Shown: piece after piece, positions 29,944-40,189 of the stretch
Layout: the number at the start of each line of letters is the position of its first letter
Numbering within the stretch: position 1 is the stretch's first letter
From: an uncultured Muribaculaceae bacterium
GTDB taxonomy: Bacteria; Bacteroidota; Bacteroidia; Bacteroidales; Muribaculaceae
DNA length: 64,000 nucleotides
Assembly: GCA_947174635.1 (NCBI GenBank)
Contig: CAMWJS010000005.1
Coordinates: 1-64,000, forward strand
Direction: 5' to 3'
Translations under genes and position numbers: made by a program
Notes under the pieces: generated by a model
The model's input: the letters and a program-made list of their open reading frames with translations, nothing else
Told to the model about the DNA's origin: nothing
Database searches by the model: none

Positions 29944-31566
29944 TTACTCCTTGATTATCTTCTCTATAGCGCGTGTGCCGTCGCTAAGGCTTACTCCGAG
30001 CAGATACACTCCGCGTGTCAGGTCACCGCATTCTATCGTTACCGTTGACGCGCCTCCGCATTCAGCCTTTCTCACCTGCTGGCCCGACAGTGTGTACACC
30101 GTCACATTCTCTATCCCCTTGCCGGCCTCTACGTTGACAAAGCTGTTGACCGGATTGGGATATACCGACAGCTTCCGGCAGTCAGTGTCTATAATCTCGA
30201 CACCCGATAATCCGTTGTAGAATTCATCCGTCGCAGGGTCTTTCTGATTGTTGAGTCCCGCCAGCACGGGGTAGGAGTGCGAGCCCTCGGTACGCCATTC
30301 CCACACATCGGCGAAGTCCCATCCGAGCAGATCGCTGTAGGTCGAGCGCGAAAGCAGACTGCTGTTATGGTCGGCCGAGTGGTCACCGTAGCCGCTCCAC
30401 GACGCTCCCTTCACAGGCATCTCTTTCCAGCTCAGTGTGCCTGACGTGCTGTTCTGCTGATTGTTGTTGCCGCCGAAACGTGCTATATACGCGCCTTCTG
30501 AAGTCGGTTCTATCGAAGCGTTGATTGCCACTGAAGCCGCTACGTTGCCGTAATTGGCTCCGGTCAGACCGCCGGCATAGTTATACGCCGTGATTTTTCC
30601 CGAAGCGTAAGTGTTCTTTATCACACCCTTGTTCTTGCCGACAAGACCGCCGGTGGCATAGTCGTTTTCATTCGTTACCGCGGCGGTCGAATAGCAGTCG
30701 CTCACCGTTGCGCCCGCGTTCTCGCCGATAAGGCCGCCGGCACATATTGACGTTCCGGTCACTGTTCCGGAGCTGAAACATCTCTCCACTGTCCCCGATG
30801 CAGCGTAACCCGCAAGTGCTCCGGTAAATGTGGTGCCGTTGATGTCGGCGTCGACAACACCGAGATTTCTGATTGTGGCGCCGTCAATGGCATTGAACAC
30901 TCCAGTTGATGTCCCGATGGCAGTGTTGCTCACAGATGCATTCTTCAGCGAATACCCCTTGCCGTCGAAATTGCCCTTGAACGGGGAGCTTTTCGTGCCG
31001 ATTCCGCTGAACTCGCCCACAGTTATGTCGGCGCCCATGATGAAATAGACATCATCGGCCCAGTCCATCGACGTGGTCGACAGTGCCAGTATGTCATCTG
31101 TAGTCTTGAGCACGAAAGGCGACTGCGCTGTGCCTTCTCCGCCGGAATACGCATTCTTGCGTCCCTGCACCACCTCGGCAAAGCAGTCTGCCGTCTGCAG
31201 TCCTGACGATGTGCGGGCTATAAAGCCGATTTTGGTCACACCTTCAAGCTGAGTCTCGGTCATTCCGTAAAATGTCATGATATCGTCGACACTCAGTTTA
31301 TACGTTCCGGCCGAGCCCGTCATCTTGAATTTGGCATTGATGGCGCCGGCCCAGTCTCCTGATGCGGCAAACTCTTCAGTGCCGGCAACTGCCCATGTGT
31401 AGCAATAAACGTCGCTGCCCAGGTCCGATGTCTGTATCGTAACCTCGAATGGCTTGGTCGAGACTATCGGCGACGGCGTCGTAGTGACACTCGCCTGGTC
31501 TCCGTCTGCGTATGCCGACAGCACTGCGGTCAGCGCTCCCAGCATGCATAATACTTTTCTTTTCAT
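29944..31566 (-). CDS. GLUG-repeat surface protein with T9SS type A C-terminal sorting domain
   Basis: GLUG-like repeats (AGGLIGENAGATVSDCYSTAAVTNENDYATGGLVGKNKG) and C-terminal VYPNPVNSFVNVEAGKG...YLLGVSLSDGTRAIEKIIKE. Confidence 0.85.
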   Translation of the reverse strand: MKRKVLCMLGALTAVLSAYADGDQASVTTTPSPIVSTKPFEVTIQTSDLGSDVYCYTWAVAGTEEFAASGDWAGAINAKFKMTGSAGTYKLSVDDIMTFYGMTETQLEGVTKIGFIARTSSGLQTADCFAEVVQGRKNAYSGGEGTAQSPFVLKTTDDILALSTTSMDWADDVYFIMGADITVGEFSGIGTKSSPFKGNFDGKGYSLKNASVSNTAIGTSTGVFNAIDGATIRNLGVVDADINGTTFTGALAGYAASGTVERCFSSGTVTGTSICAGGLIGENAGATVSDCYSTAAVTNENDYATGGLVGKNKGVIKNTYASGKITAYNYAGGLTGANYGNVAASVAINASIEPTSEGAYIARFGGNNNQQNSTSGTLSWKEMPVKGASWSGYGDHSADHNSSLLSRSTYSDLLGWDFADVWEWRTEGSHSYPVLAGLNNQKDPATDEFYNGLSGVEIIDTDCRKLSVYPNPVNSFVNVEAGKGIENVTVYTLSGQQVRKAECGGASTVTIECGDLTRGVYLLGVSLSDGTRAIEKIIKE

Positions 31567-31685
31567 TAACGATTGGTTGAATTAAACATTAAAATCACAA
31601 ATTCGCCTGCAAGACATTGTTTTTGAAGCGGATGTTTATGCCACAGGCCTTTAACTCATTTAAATTCCATTCAATGGACTTCTAA

Positions 31686-31820
31686 GAGGGCATTGCCGAA
31701 CTCAGAGAAATACCCTCAAAATGTAGGGACGCACGGCTCGTGCGTCCGCCAACATCTTGGTTATCAGGTGTGTATTCGGGCACACAAGCAGTGCGTCCCT
31801 ACAATATGAAGTGCTGCAAC
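31686..31820. repeat. Degenerate copy of the GTAGGGACGCACGG-type palindromic element
   Basis: GTAGGGACGCACGGCTCGTGCGTCCG and GTGCGTCCCTACAATATGAAGTGCTGCAAC shared with 40066-40186. Confidence 0.75.
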
Positions 31821-31954
31821 GTTTAAGGTTTTGATATGCGTAATGTGGTGATGACAGCCCCCGGCGGTCGGGTGGCTAAGGAGCTAAACCTTATAACTCT
31901 CCTCGGAAATCTTCCATGATATAATCAATTGCAAATTTACTAAATGCCAACAAA

Positions 31955-32004
31955 CAAAATGCGCTAAAAAGTTATGTTCTACAACATCTTTTTAGCGCAT
32001 TTTG
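31955..32004 (-). terminator. Strong palindromic terminator candidate downstream of uvrA
   Basis: 17-bp perfect stem CAAAATGCGCTAAAAAG/CTTTTTAGCGCATTTTG; the loop contains a second stem ATGTT/AACAT. Confidence 0.75.
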
Positions 32005-32035
32005 TCATTTTTCTATTTCGCCTGTCACATTTCAT

Positions 32036-34924
32036 TCAGGTTTGAGTTAGCTCTTCGCGTATGTAGCGTGCGGTGGGCGAGTCTGTTTCGGCAATCTCCT
32101 CCGGAGTGCCCTCGGCTATGATGCAGCCGCCGTTCTTACCGCCGCCGGGTCCCATGTCGACAATGCGGTCGGCTATCTTGATTACATCGAGATTATGCTC
32201 TATCACGACCACAGTGTTACCCTTGTCCACAAGCCGGTTAAGCACCGTCAGAAGTGTCTTGATATCTTCGAAATGCAACCCCGTAGTCGGTTCGTCGAGT
32301 ATAAAAAGTGTCTTGCCGGTGTCGCGTTTCGACAACTCGGTGGCAAGTTTGACACGCTGGTTCTCTCCGCCCGACAGGGTCGACGACGGCTGACCTAACT
32401 TTATATAGCCCAAGCCGATATCCTGAAGCACTTTTATCTTGTTGAGGATATTGGGAACATTGGCGAAAAACTCAACTGCCTGATTGATTGTCATGTTGAG
32501 CACATCCGCTATCGATTTCCCCTTGAACCGCACCTCAAGCGTCTCGCGGTTATAGCGGCGCCCGCCGCACACCTCGCAGGGCACAAGCACATCAGGCAGA
32601 AAATTCATCTCGATGGTCTTGTAGCCGTTGCCGGCACAAGCCTCGCAGCGCCCACCCTTGATATTGAATGAAAAGCGCCCCGGCTTATATCCGCGTATCT
32701 GCGCCTCCGGAAGCCGCACGAACAGATTGCGTATGTCGGTGAATACCCCCGTATAGGTAGCGGGATTTGAGCGCGGCGAACGCCCCAACGGCGACTGGTC
32801 TACAGTCACGATTTTATCGATGTTTTCTATCCCCTCGATTGAGGAATAGGGGAGCGGTTCCTGAAGCGAACGGTAGAAATGCTTCGACAATATCGGCTGG
32901 AGCGTACCGTTGATTAGCGACGACTTGCCCGAGCCTGACACTCCGCAGATGCAGGTCAGCGTGCCGAGATTTATAGTGAGGTCTACGTTTCGCAGGTTGT
33001 GGCCCGAAGCCTCGCGTATGGTCAGTGTCTTGCCGTTGCCGGTACGGCGAGTCTCCGGCACGGCTATCGTGCGTTTGCCGTTGAGATAGTCCGCCGTGAT
33101 GGTACCGCTTTCGAGCATCTCGGCCGGCGTCCCTTCAAACACCACCTCTCCGCCGTGACGTCCAGCGCGAGGGCCTATGTCAACCACATAGTCGGCCTCA
33201 AGCATCATCTCCTTGTCATGCTCAACCACTATCACCGAATTCGATGCGTCACGCAGCCGCTTCAGCGAGTTGATAAGGCGGAGATTGTCACGTTGGTGAA
33301 GACCTATCGACGGCTCGTCCAGTATATACAGCACATTGACAAGCTCCGACCCGAGCTGCGTGGCAAGACGTATGCGCTGGCTCTCGCCGCCTGACAGCGT
33401 CGCCGACGCGCGGTTAAGCGACAGATAGTCAAGCCCCACATCAACAAGAAAACTCAGTCGGGTGCGTATCTCCTTCAGTATCTCGGTCGCTATGATGCGG
33501 TGCGACGGACTCAGATACTCCTCGGCTCCGTTCACCCACTCGAGCAGATCGGAGATATCCATGCGGCACAGATCGGCGATATTCTTGTCGCCGATAAAGA
33601 AATGCAACGCCTCGCGGTTCAGCCTGTCTCCTTTGCATTCAGGACACACCGACTGCGTGTAGAACTGGCCGCTCCATTTTTTCGACTGCGAGTCGTCATC
33701 GTCGGCGCTCAGGGTTTCGATATATTTTACAATGCCTTCGTATGCAAGAAAATAGCTTGAGTACGGCGAACTGTTCTTGAGTTGCAGCCGTTCGGGGGTG
33801 CCGTTGAGTATGTCGTTGACAGCCTCCTCGGGCAGCTCGCGCACCGGAGTGTTGAGGTCAGCTCCATATTTTTCGCATATCGCCTCTATCTGCCAGAACA
33901 CCACGCTGTTCTTCTGCTTCCCTAAAGGCGCTATCGCCCCTTTGGCTATCGACAGGGAGTCGTCGGGTATTATCTTCGCACGATCCACAAGGTTGACCGT
34001 TCCGAGCCCCTTGCAGCAGGGACATGCGCCCTGCGGCGAGTTGAACGAGAAGTTATGCGGTGCCGGCTCGCGGTACGATATGCCGCTCACGGGGTCCATC
34101 AGCGATTGCGAATAATGCCCGATGGCATTGTCGTCGATGTCGTAAATCATCATCTGCTTGTCTCCCTGGCGCAGAGCGTTTGCCACCGAGTCACGCAAAC
34201 GGGAGTCATCCTTGTCGGCCACTTTCAGTTTGTCGATGACAATCTCTATCGAGTGGTTCTTGTAGCGGTCGAGCTTCATTCCGGGCTCTATTTCGCGTAT
34301 ATGTCCGTCGGTTCTTACAGTGACATATCCTTTTTTCTGCAGTTGCTCGAAAAGCTCCTTGTAATGTCCCTTGCGGTTGTGCACCACGGGTGCGAGCAGC
34401 ATTATTTTCCTTCCGGCATAACGCTCGAGGATGAGGTTCACGATTTTCTCGTCGCTGTATTTCACCATCGGCTCGCCTGAAATATAGCTCCGCGCTGTTG
34501 CCACGCGGGCATAAAGCAGACGCAGGAAGTCGTATATCTCGGTCGTGGTGCCTATGGTGCTTCGCGGGTTGCGGTTTACTGTCTTCTGCTCTATGGCGAT
34601 TACCGGGCTCAGTCCGCTGATATGGTCTACGTCGGGTCGCTCAAGATTGCCTAAAAGATTGCGGGCGTAGGCCGAAAAAGTCTCGATATAGCGACGTTGT
34701 CCCTCGGCGAATATTGTGTCGAATGCCAATGACGACTTGCCGCTCCCGCTCAGACCGGTAATCACGGTCAGCGCGTTGTGCGGTATCGTCACATCGATAT
34801 TCTTCAGATTGTTGACACGCGCGCCTATCACCTGCAATGAGTCAAGCGGTTGAATTTCCATCAGGCGCGTCGCCGTCATTTCTGCTGTCGTTTCAGTGTT
34901 TGCTATATCTGTCTTTTCCTTCAT
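32036..34924 (-). CDS. uvrA: Excinuclease ABC subunit UvrA
   Basis: TVITGLSGSGKSSLAFDTIFAEGQRRYIETFSAYARNLLG; LSGGESQRIRLATQLGS; zinc-binding CEACAGNGYKTIEMNFLPDVLVPCEVC. Confidence 0.98.
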   Translation of the reverse strand: MKEKTDIANTETTAEMTATRLMEIQPLDSLQVIGARVNNLKNIDVTIPHNALTVITGLSGSGKSSLAFDTIFAEGQRRYIETFSAYARNLLGNLERPDVDHISGLSPVIAIEQKTVNRNPRSTIGTTTEIYDFLRLLYARVATARSYISGEPMVKYSDEKIVNLILERYAGRKIMLLAPVVHNRKGHYKELFEQLQKKGYVTVRTDGHIREIEPGMKLDRYKNHSIEIVIDKLKVADKDDSRLRDSVANALRQGDKQMMIYDIDDNAIGHYSQSLMDPVSGISYREPAPHNFSFNSPQGACPCCKGLGTVNLVDRAKIIPDDSLSIAKGAIAPLGKQKNSVVFWQIEAICEKYGADLNTPVRELPEEAVNDILNGTPERLQLKNSSPYSSYFLAYEGIVKYIETLSADDDDSQSKKWSGQFYTQSVCPECKGDRLNREALHFFIGDKNIADLCRMDISDLLEWVNGAEEYLSPSHRIIATEILKEIRTRLSFLVDVGLDYLSLNRASATLSGGESQRIRLATQLGSELVNVLYILDEPSIGLHQRDNLRLINSLKRLRDASNSVIVVEHDKEMMLEADYVVDIGPRAGRHGGEVVFEGTPAEMLESGTITADYLNGKRTIAVPETRRTGNGKTLTIREASGHNLRNVDLTINLGTLTCICGVSGSGKSSLINGTLQPILSKHFYRSLQEPLPYSSIEGIENIDKIVTVDQSPLGRSPRSNPATYTGVFTDIRNLFVRLPEAQIRGYKPGRFSFNIKGGRCEACAGNGYKTIEMNFLPDVLVPCEVCGGRRYNRETLEVRFKGKSIADVLNMTINQAVEFFANVPNILNKIKVLQDIGLGYIKLGQPSSTLSGGENQRVKLATELSKRDTGKTLFILDEPTTGLHFEDIKTLLTVLNRLVDKGNTVVVIEHNLDVIKIADRIVDMGPGGGKNGGCIIAEGTPEEIAETDSPTARYIREELTQT

Positions 34925-34942
34925 ATCTGTTGTCTGTCGCTT

Positions 34943-34986
34943 AGAGCTTGTCTAAAATCTGCATCATATAAATTTAGACAAGCTCT
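34943..34986. terminator. Inverted repeat between the lytic transglycosylase and uvrA genes (terminator or small element)
   Basis: 14-bp perfect arms AGAGCTTGTCTAAA/TTTAGACAAGCTCT. Confidence 0.55.
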
Positions 34987-34998
34987 GAGAGCGTTATC

Positions 34999-35955
34999 TC
35001 ATTTCACCCATGCGGGGTTGTATATGTTTTTTGAAGCGGTGGAGCGGTGGAGCGAACTCTGCTTGGGCACGCGCACGCGATATGTCTTGCCGGTCTTGTT
35101 CGGTAGGGTCTTGTCGCGTATCCACAGATTGGCGTCTTTGAGCTGGGCGTAGGTGATGCCATGTTTTTTAGCCCATGTCGGCCAGTCGGCCACAGGCGTG
35201 CTCACCTCCACGATGTCATATTCCATCGGGGTGTAGAATTGCTCGGGATTGAGGGCGAAGCCGTAGGCGCGCGGATTTTCCATAATCAGCTTCGTGGCAA
35301 GTATGCGGAACATGTAGCGCGTCGTCTCTTCGTTGAGATACAGATCCATTGCCGTCGAAGCCTGCTGCGAGTCAAGCTCTTTGGTAATGCGTGCCGGCCC
35401 GGCGTTGTATGCGGCCGCCACCGACTCCCAGTCGCCGTATTTGGCTTTCAGCGATTTGAGGAAACGGCAGGCCGCAGCCGTCGCTTTCTCTATATTGTAA
35501 CGCTCGTCGACATACTCGTTGACCTCAAGTCCGTATTGCTTGGCTGTCGACGGTATGAACTGCCAGATGCCGGCCGCTTTGGCGGGTGAATATGCCCTGG
35601 GGTTGAGCGTGCTCTCTATGCATGCGAGGTAGATGATATCCTCGGGCACACCGTTTTTCTTGAGTATGGGCAATATCTCGGGAAAATACCTGTTGGCGCG
35701 TTTCAGCAGCAGAAGGGTGTTGCCGTGGGTGTACGATATGCCTGTTAGCTCGCGGTCGAGACGCTCGTACAGGTCGATGCGGTCGAGGTCATATTCCGTG
35801 TCGGCAAATTTTGCCTTCGACGGTATCTGGGGACTGCGCACCGGCGCAAGTACGGTTGATGTGTTTGAGGCTTGCTGTGCTGTCGCCTCAAAATCGGCCG
35901 ACGTCGCGCACACCGATGCGACAAAAGCGAATGTCAGGATAAGTGGAGATTTCAT
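34999..35955 (-). CDS. Lytic transglycosylase (MltD-like SLT/GH23 domain)
   Basis: LACIESTLNPRAYSPAKAAGIWQFIPSTAKQYGL...AAAYNAGPARI. Confidence 0.92.
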   Translation of the reverse strand: MKSPLILTFAFVASVCATSADFEATAQQASNTSTVLAPVRSPQIPSKAKFADTEYDLDRIDLYERLDRELTGISYTHGNTLLLLKRANRYFPEILPILKKNGVPEDIIYLACIESTLNPRAYSPAKAAGIWQFIPSTAKQYGLEVNEYVDERYNIEKATAAACRFLKSLKAKYGDWESVAAAYNAGPARITKELDSQQASTAMDLYLNEETTRYMFRILATKLIMENPRAYGFALNPEQFYTPMEYDIVEVSTPVADWPTWAKKHGITYAQLKDANLWIRDKTLPNKTGKTYRVRVPKQSSLHRSTASKNIYNPAWVK

Positions 35956-36012
35956 TGATTGTAGTTGTTGGAATATGCCACGCCGGGCATGTGAAATTTT
36001 TTATTATACCTA

Positions 36013-37371
36013 TTATTCAGTAACGTTTTGTCCGCGTGATTGGTTGTAACGGATTATGTTTATGTCGCCCGAAAGGTCATATTTATGGCCGTCGGCACCG
36101 CGTGCCTTGATTACGTAGTAATATACTCCCGAAGGCACGAGCTTACCGTTGTATTTGCCGTCCCATCCCTGCGAGGGGTGGGTGAGTGTGGCTACTTTCA
36201 CTCCCCAGCGGTTGAAGATATGGCACTCGAAATCGACAATCGACTTGTAGCTTACCTTCCACTCGTCATTGACACCTTCCGATGCTCCGGGGGAGAACGC
36301 GTTGGGACATACCAGCTTGCTTTCTCCTATCTGTATCTCGTAGACCGGGCTGAAATAATCACACGTGCCGTCGGCATTGCTCGCCTGAAAACGCATATAC
36401 CACGTGCCGTATTGGGTAAATGTGTACTCTACCTCCGTCTGGTTGAAACGCAGCTCGTATGTGTCGAAATCGGCCGAGGATGAAAGCTGCCATTCCGTGA
36501 ATTTTACCGCATCGGTCACTGCGGCCACGAATGTGATATCCACCGGCGCGGAGCCTCCGAGCCCTGTGGTCTGGTCGGTCTGCTCGTTGTCGTTGTCACG
36601 CTCCGTTTGCTCGGCGTATGTCATAGCCTCTACGGCATCGGTGGCATAAGTGTCGCTTTCAACATGCTCTCCTGCACCCCACTCTTCGGCAAAACGGTCG
36701 CCGCTGAGCGTAAACCGCGTGTCGCACAGAGGTTTGTCGATACGTACGGTCGCCTTCAGCGCCCCAAGTTTTTCTGTCTTTGTGGCGAGGTTGTAGACTT
36801 TGGCATTCTCGTCATATTCCAGAGTGTTGTAGCTCAGCCGGTAGCCTCGGTCGAGGGTGCGGGGAGCCCCGTTTATTGTGTAGTAATTTATACTGTAGTT
36901 ATAGCCTTCGCGCAGCGGCTTCACATTGAGATACAACGACTGGCAGTCGCTGTCGGCGTCATCGAAGGTCACGTCCTTGAAATCCACATGATGGGCTGCA
37001 TAGTTGACAATCCAGAAATGGTACATGCGTCCGCCATCTTCCACCGTTATGCCGAAACCATCGGCACCGGGCAGCACATATTGCGATGAAGCCCCGTCGG
37101 TGGTCACGGCTACAGCCTCGGCATAAGCCGCTCCCGAATTGCTCCATTTGCTCCATTTCGCGCCGGCCGACGGATACGTTGCCGTCACTCCCGCAACGTT
37201 CTCCAATACATAAATCTTTTCAAGCCCTGTCGAAGCCTCCGCATTGACAGCGACCACCCTGCCGCCCGTGAACTCCAGACCGGCTCCGGCCGCCGTCGCT
37301 CCCGTAGCTGCAAGCAGCGTGAGAACCATCAGTGCCCTCATCAATATCTTGCATTTCAAAACAATCTTCAT
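36013..37371 (-). CDS. Exported protein with gliding-motility-associated C-terminal (T9SS type B) domain
   Basis: CPNAFSPGASEGVNDEWKV...FECHIFNRWGVKVATLTHPSQGWDGKYNGKLVPSGVYYYVIKA; start placed at MKIVLKCK. Confidence 0.88.
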   Translation of the reverse strand: MKIVLKCKILMRALMVLTLLAATGATAAGAGLEFTGGRVVAVNAEASTGLEKIYVLENVAGVTATYPSAGAKWSKWSNSGAAYAEAVAVTTDGASSQYVLPGADGFGITVEDGGRMYHFWIVNYAAHHVDFKDVTFDDADSDCQSLYLNVKPLREGYNYSINYYTINGAPRTLDRGYRLSYNTLEYDENAKVYNLATKTEKLGALKATVRIDKPLCDTRFTLSGDRFAEEWGAGEHVESDTYATDAVEAMTYAEQTERDNDNEQTDQTTGLGGSAPVDITFVAAVTDAVKFTEWQLSSSADFDTYELRFNQTEVEYTFTQYGTWYMRFQASNADGTCDYFSPVYEIQIGESKLVCPNAFSPGASEGVNDEWKVSYKSIVDFECHIFNRWGVKVATLTHPSQGWDGKYNGKLVPSGVYYYVIKARGADGHKYDLSGDINIIRYNQSRGQNVTE

Positions 37372-37459
37372 CGCATCAAGAATTGTATAAAAAATCAATC
37401 TACGAAATTACAAAAATTCCCGATAATATGCAATACTCGGAAATCCATATAATAAAAAC

Positions 37460-37491
37460 ACCGGCATGCTCCGATTTCAGGCCATGCCGGT
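37460..37491 (-). terminator. Terminator hairpin downstream of the ferritin gene, T tracts on both sides
   Basis: ACCGGCATG/CATGCCGGT stem. Confidence 0.65.
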
Positions 37492-37519
37492 ATTTTTTGT
37501 CCGATTACATTACAGCATC

Positions 37520-38071
37520 TTACTCCGCAGCGAGGATTGAAGGCGCGGTGTAAGTGCGGGCTGCGAGCTCCTGGTTGAGCATGTACAGGCCCATGCCGTC
37601 GTTGCCGATAAGGGTGAACTTGTCGATGAGCTGCTGGGCGGTCTCCTCCTCTTCCACCTGCTCGTTGACAAACCATGTCAGACGGTCTCGGGTTGCGTAG
37701 TCGTGCTCCGATTCGGCAATAGCATAGAGGTTGTTGATGAGAGCGGTGACCTTGCGCTCATGTGCGAGCGTATCCTTGAATGCATCAAGGGGGGTGGCCC
37801 AGTCGGTATCAACTGCGGCGATAGGTTTGAGCATGACACGGCCTCCGCGCTGGTTGATGTAGTTCATGAATATCTCGGCGTGAGCCTGCTCCTCCTTGAA
37901 CTGGATTTTAAACCAGTTGGCTACACCGTCCATGCCTTTGTTTTCAAATTGCATACCCATTGACAGATAGAGGTATGCCGACCAGAGTTCTGCATTTATT
38001 TGCTCGTTGAGAGCATTTTCCATTTTTTCACTTAACATACGTATACGGTTTTTGATTGTTGATTTTGACAT
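37520..38071 (-). CDS. ftnA: Ferritin
   Basis: NEQINAELWSAYLYLSMGMQFENKGMDGVANWFKIQFKEEQAHAEIFMNYINQRGG; CAAAGATA (minus-strand TATCTTTG) at 38086-38093. Confidence 0.93.
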   Translation of the reverse strand: MSKSTIKNRIRMLSEKMENALNEQINAELWSAYLYLSMGMQFENKGMDGVANWFKIQFKEEQAHAEIFMNYINQRGGRVMLKPIAAVDTDWATPLDAFKDTLAHERKVTALINNLYAIAESEHDYATRDRLTWFVNEQVEEEETAQQLIDKFTLIGNDGMGLYMLNQELAARTYTAPSILAAE

Positions 38072-38216
38072 TGTTGTATTTTACACAAAGATAACGTAAA
38101 AATCCTGTAATTGTGCTGTCGCGGCAGAGTTTTTATTATTTTTTTTAATGGACATGACTATTTTTCTAAGTATTTGTTATACCTTTATACTCCAACAATT
38201 CAACAATAGAACGAAG

Positions 38217-39611
38217 ATGAAGTTTTTCAACCGGCTCAGTAGGCGTGCTATGAATTTGTATGACAGGGTCATGGCTTGGTATCGCTATTGTAGCGAAGGC
38301 GTATGGACCGACATGCGTTCCACTCCGTTTGTCAAACTCGTCAAGACGCTCAACCTGTCGCTGCGGGCTTTTTTTAACGGTGATATACAGACCAAGGCCT
38401 GCGCACTGACTTTCCGGACCATGCTTGCCGTGGTGCCTGCGTTGGCTCTTATTGTAGCCATCGGCCGCGGCTTCGGGCTGCAGGAGGTGCTTGAAAACGA
38501 ACTTATCGACAGTTTCGGCTCACAGCGCGAGGCTCTTGTAAAAGCTTTTGATTTTGTCGACAGCTATCTGAGCCAGTCGTCCGAAGGCGTTTTTGTGGGG
38601 GTCGGTATTGCAATGCTGTTGTGGACTCTCATCTCCATACTCGGCTCTGTCGAGCATGCCTTCAACGATATATGGGGCGTGAAAAACGGCCGTTCGTTCT
38701 GGCGCAAGCTCACCGACTACCTCGCCATATTCCTCATTCTCCCCGTACTGATGATATGTGCCAGCGGTATAGCGGTATTTGTGTCGACAAATCTGCAGCG
38801 CGTGCTTCCGTTCGAGTTTATGACGCCGTTGATAAAGTGGCTCCTCGATTTCGCATCGCTGGTGTTCATCTGGCTCTTTTTCACGGGTGTGTATATGCTG
38901 ATTCCCAACACAAAGGTGAAGTTCAAAAACGCATTCGTGGCCGGAATATTCGCCGGCACAGGCTTTATGGTGCTTCAGTGGCTATTCATCACCGGGCAGA
39001 TTTACGTGTCGAAGTACAATGCCATATACGGAAGTTTCGCTTTCCTCCCCTTGCTGCTGATATGGTTGCAGCTCGTATGGGTGATATGCCTTGCCGGTGG
39101 AGTGGTATGCTATGCCTCCCAGAATATTTTCCAGTATAATTTCAATAATGAGATTGGACGGATTACAGTCGCATACCGACTCAAGATTTTCATTGCGGTG
39201 ATGACTGTCGTTGTCAGGGATTATCTCGACCGCAAGCAGCCGCCCACCAAGGAAGATATGGTTGCACGCTACGGACTGCCTTCGAGGCTGGCGGCTTCGT
39301 CGGTCAATTTTATGGTCGATGCAGGCTTGCTGCTGCGTGTCGTTACAGATGAAAAGGATGAAATCTACGGCTACACCCCGGCCATCGATGCCCAGTTGCT
39401 TACCGTGGGCGAAGTCATCAGGCGTGTGCGCACTCATGGCTCCGACGGTTTTATTCCTGACTTTGACCGCACTTTCGCCGGGGTGGTGGAGATTGCCGAC
39501 AGGGCTGAGCTTGCCATGATTGATTCCATGCGCGATACTTTTGTAAAGGATATCCCCATCACCGACCTATCCACCGTAGAGGCCGATAAAGCCTCTCGAC
39601 GTGGTAAATGA
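38217..39611 (+). CDS. YihY/BrkB family inner membrane protein
   Basis: Multiple TM; CALTFRTMLAVVPALALIVAIGRGFG and VKFKNAFVAGIFAGTGFMVLQWLF...YGSFAFLPLLLIWLQLVW; start placed at MKFFNRL. Confidence 0.88.
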   Translation: MKFFNRLSRRAMNLYDRVMAWYRYCSEGVWTDMRSTPFVKLVKTLNLSLRAFFNGDIQTKACALTFRTMLAVVPALALIVAIGRGFGLQEVLENELIDSFGSQREALVKAFDFVDSYLSQSSEGVFVGVGIAMLLWTLISILGSVEHAFNDIWGVKNGRSFWRKLTDYLAIFLILPVLMICASGIAVFVSTNLQRVLPFEFMTPLIKWLLDFASLVFIWLFFTGVYMLIPNTKVKFKNAFVAGIFAGTGFMVLQWLFITGQIYVSKYNAIYGSFAFLPLLLIWLQLVWVICLAGGVVCYASQNIFQYNFNNEIGRITVAYRLKIFIAVMTVVVRDYLDRKQPPTKEDMVARYGLPSRLAASSVNFMVDAGLLLRVVTDEKDEIYGYTPAIDAQLLTVGEVIRRVRTHGSDGFIPDFDRTFAGVVEIADRAELAMIDSMRDTFVKDIPITDLSTVEADKASRRGK

Positions 39612-39667
39612 CAGTTAAGAATATAATCTAAGAAACATAAAGATAACCCAACTAAAATCAACCAATT

Positions 39668-40042
39668 ATGAAACAACCAATCGCAACAACCAACGCTCCC
39701 GGTGCTATCGGTCCCTACAGCCAGGCTATCGATGCCGGTCCTTTTGTATTCATCTCCGGACAAATTCCCGTTAATCCCGCTACAGGCGAGATTCCCGAAG
39801 GCATAGCTCCCCAGACTGCCCAGTCTATCGCCAACATCAAGGCTATCCTTGCTGAAGCCGGTCTCAGCATCGACAATGTGGTGAAAACCACTGTATTCCT
39901 TGCCGATATGAATGATTTCGGCGCAATGAATGCCGTCTATGCCGACAACTTCACCGCTCCCTTCCCCGCGCGTTCGGCTGTCGCCGTAAAGGAACTCCCC
40001 AAGCAGGTACTCGTTGAAATCGAAGTCATCGCTGCAAAATAA
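39668..40042 (+). CDS. ridA: RidA family enamine/imine deaminase
   Basis: [33 protein letters not shown]...[23 protein letters not shown]. Confidence 0.95.
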   Translation: MKQPIATTNAPGAIGPYSQAIDAGPFVFISGQIPVNPATGEIPEGIAPQTAQSIANIKAILAEAGLSIDNVVKTTVFLADMNDFGAMNAVYADNFTAPFPARSAVAVKELPKQVLVEIEVIAAK

Positions 40043-40065
40043 TAGTAGCTCCCTCTTACACACAT

Positions 40066-40186
40066 GAGGGTGTTGCAAAACGTAGGGACGCACGGCTCGT
40101 GCGTCCGCGTGTAATACCTGATAATAAGGCTATTGGCGGACGCACGAGCCGTGCGTCCCTACAATATGAAGTTCTGCAACACCCTC
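40066..40186. repeat. REP/MITE-like element, GTAGGGACGCACGG-core type
   Basis: Outer TIR GAGGGTGTTGCAAAAC/GTTCTGCAACACCCTC; inner 26-bp perfect inverted repeat 40082-40107/40137-40162. Confidence 0.9.
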
Positions 40187-40189
40187 ATA

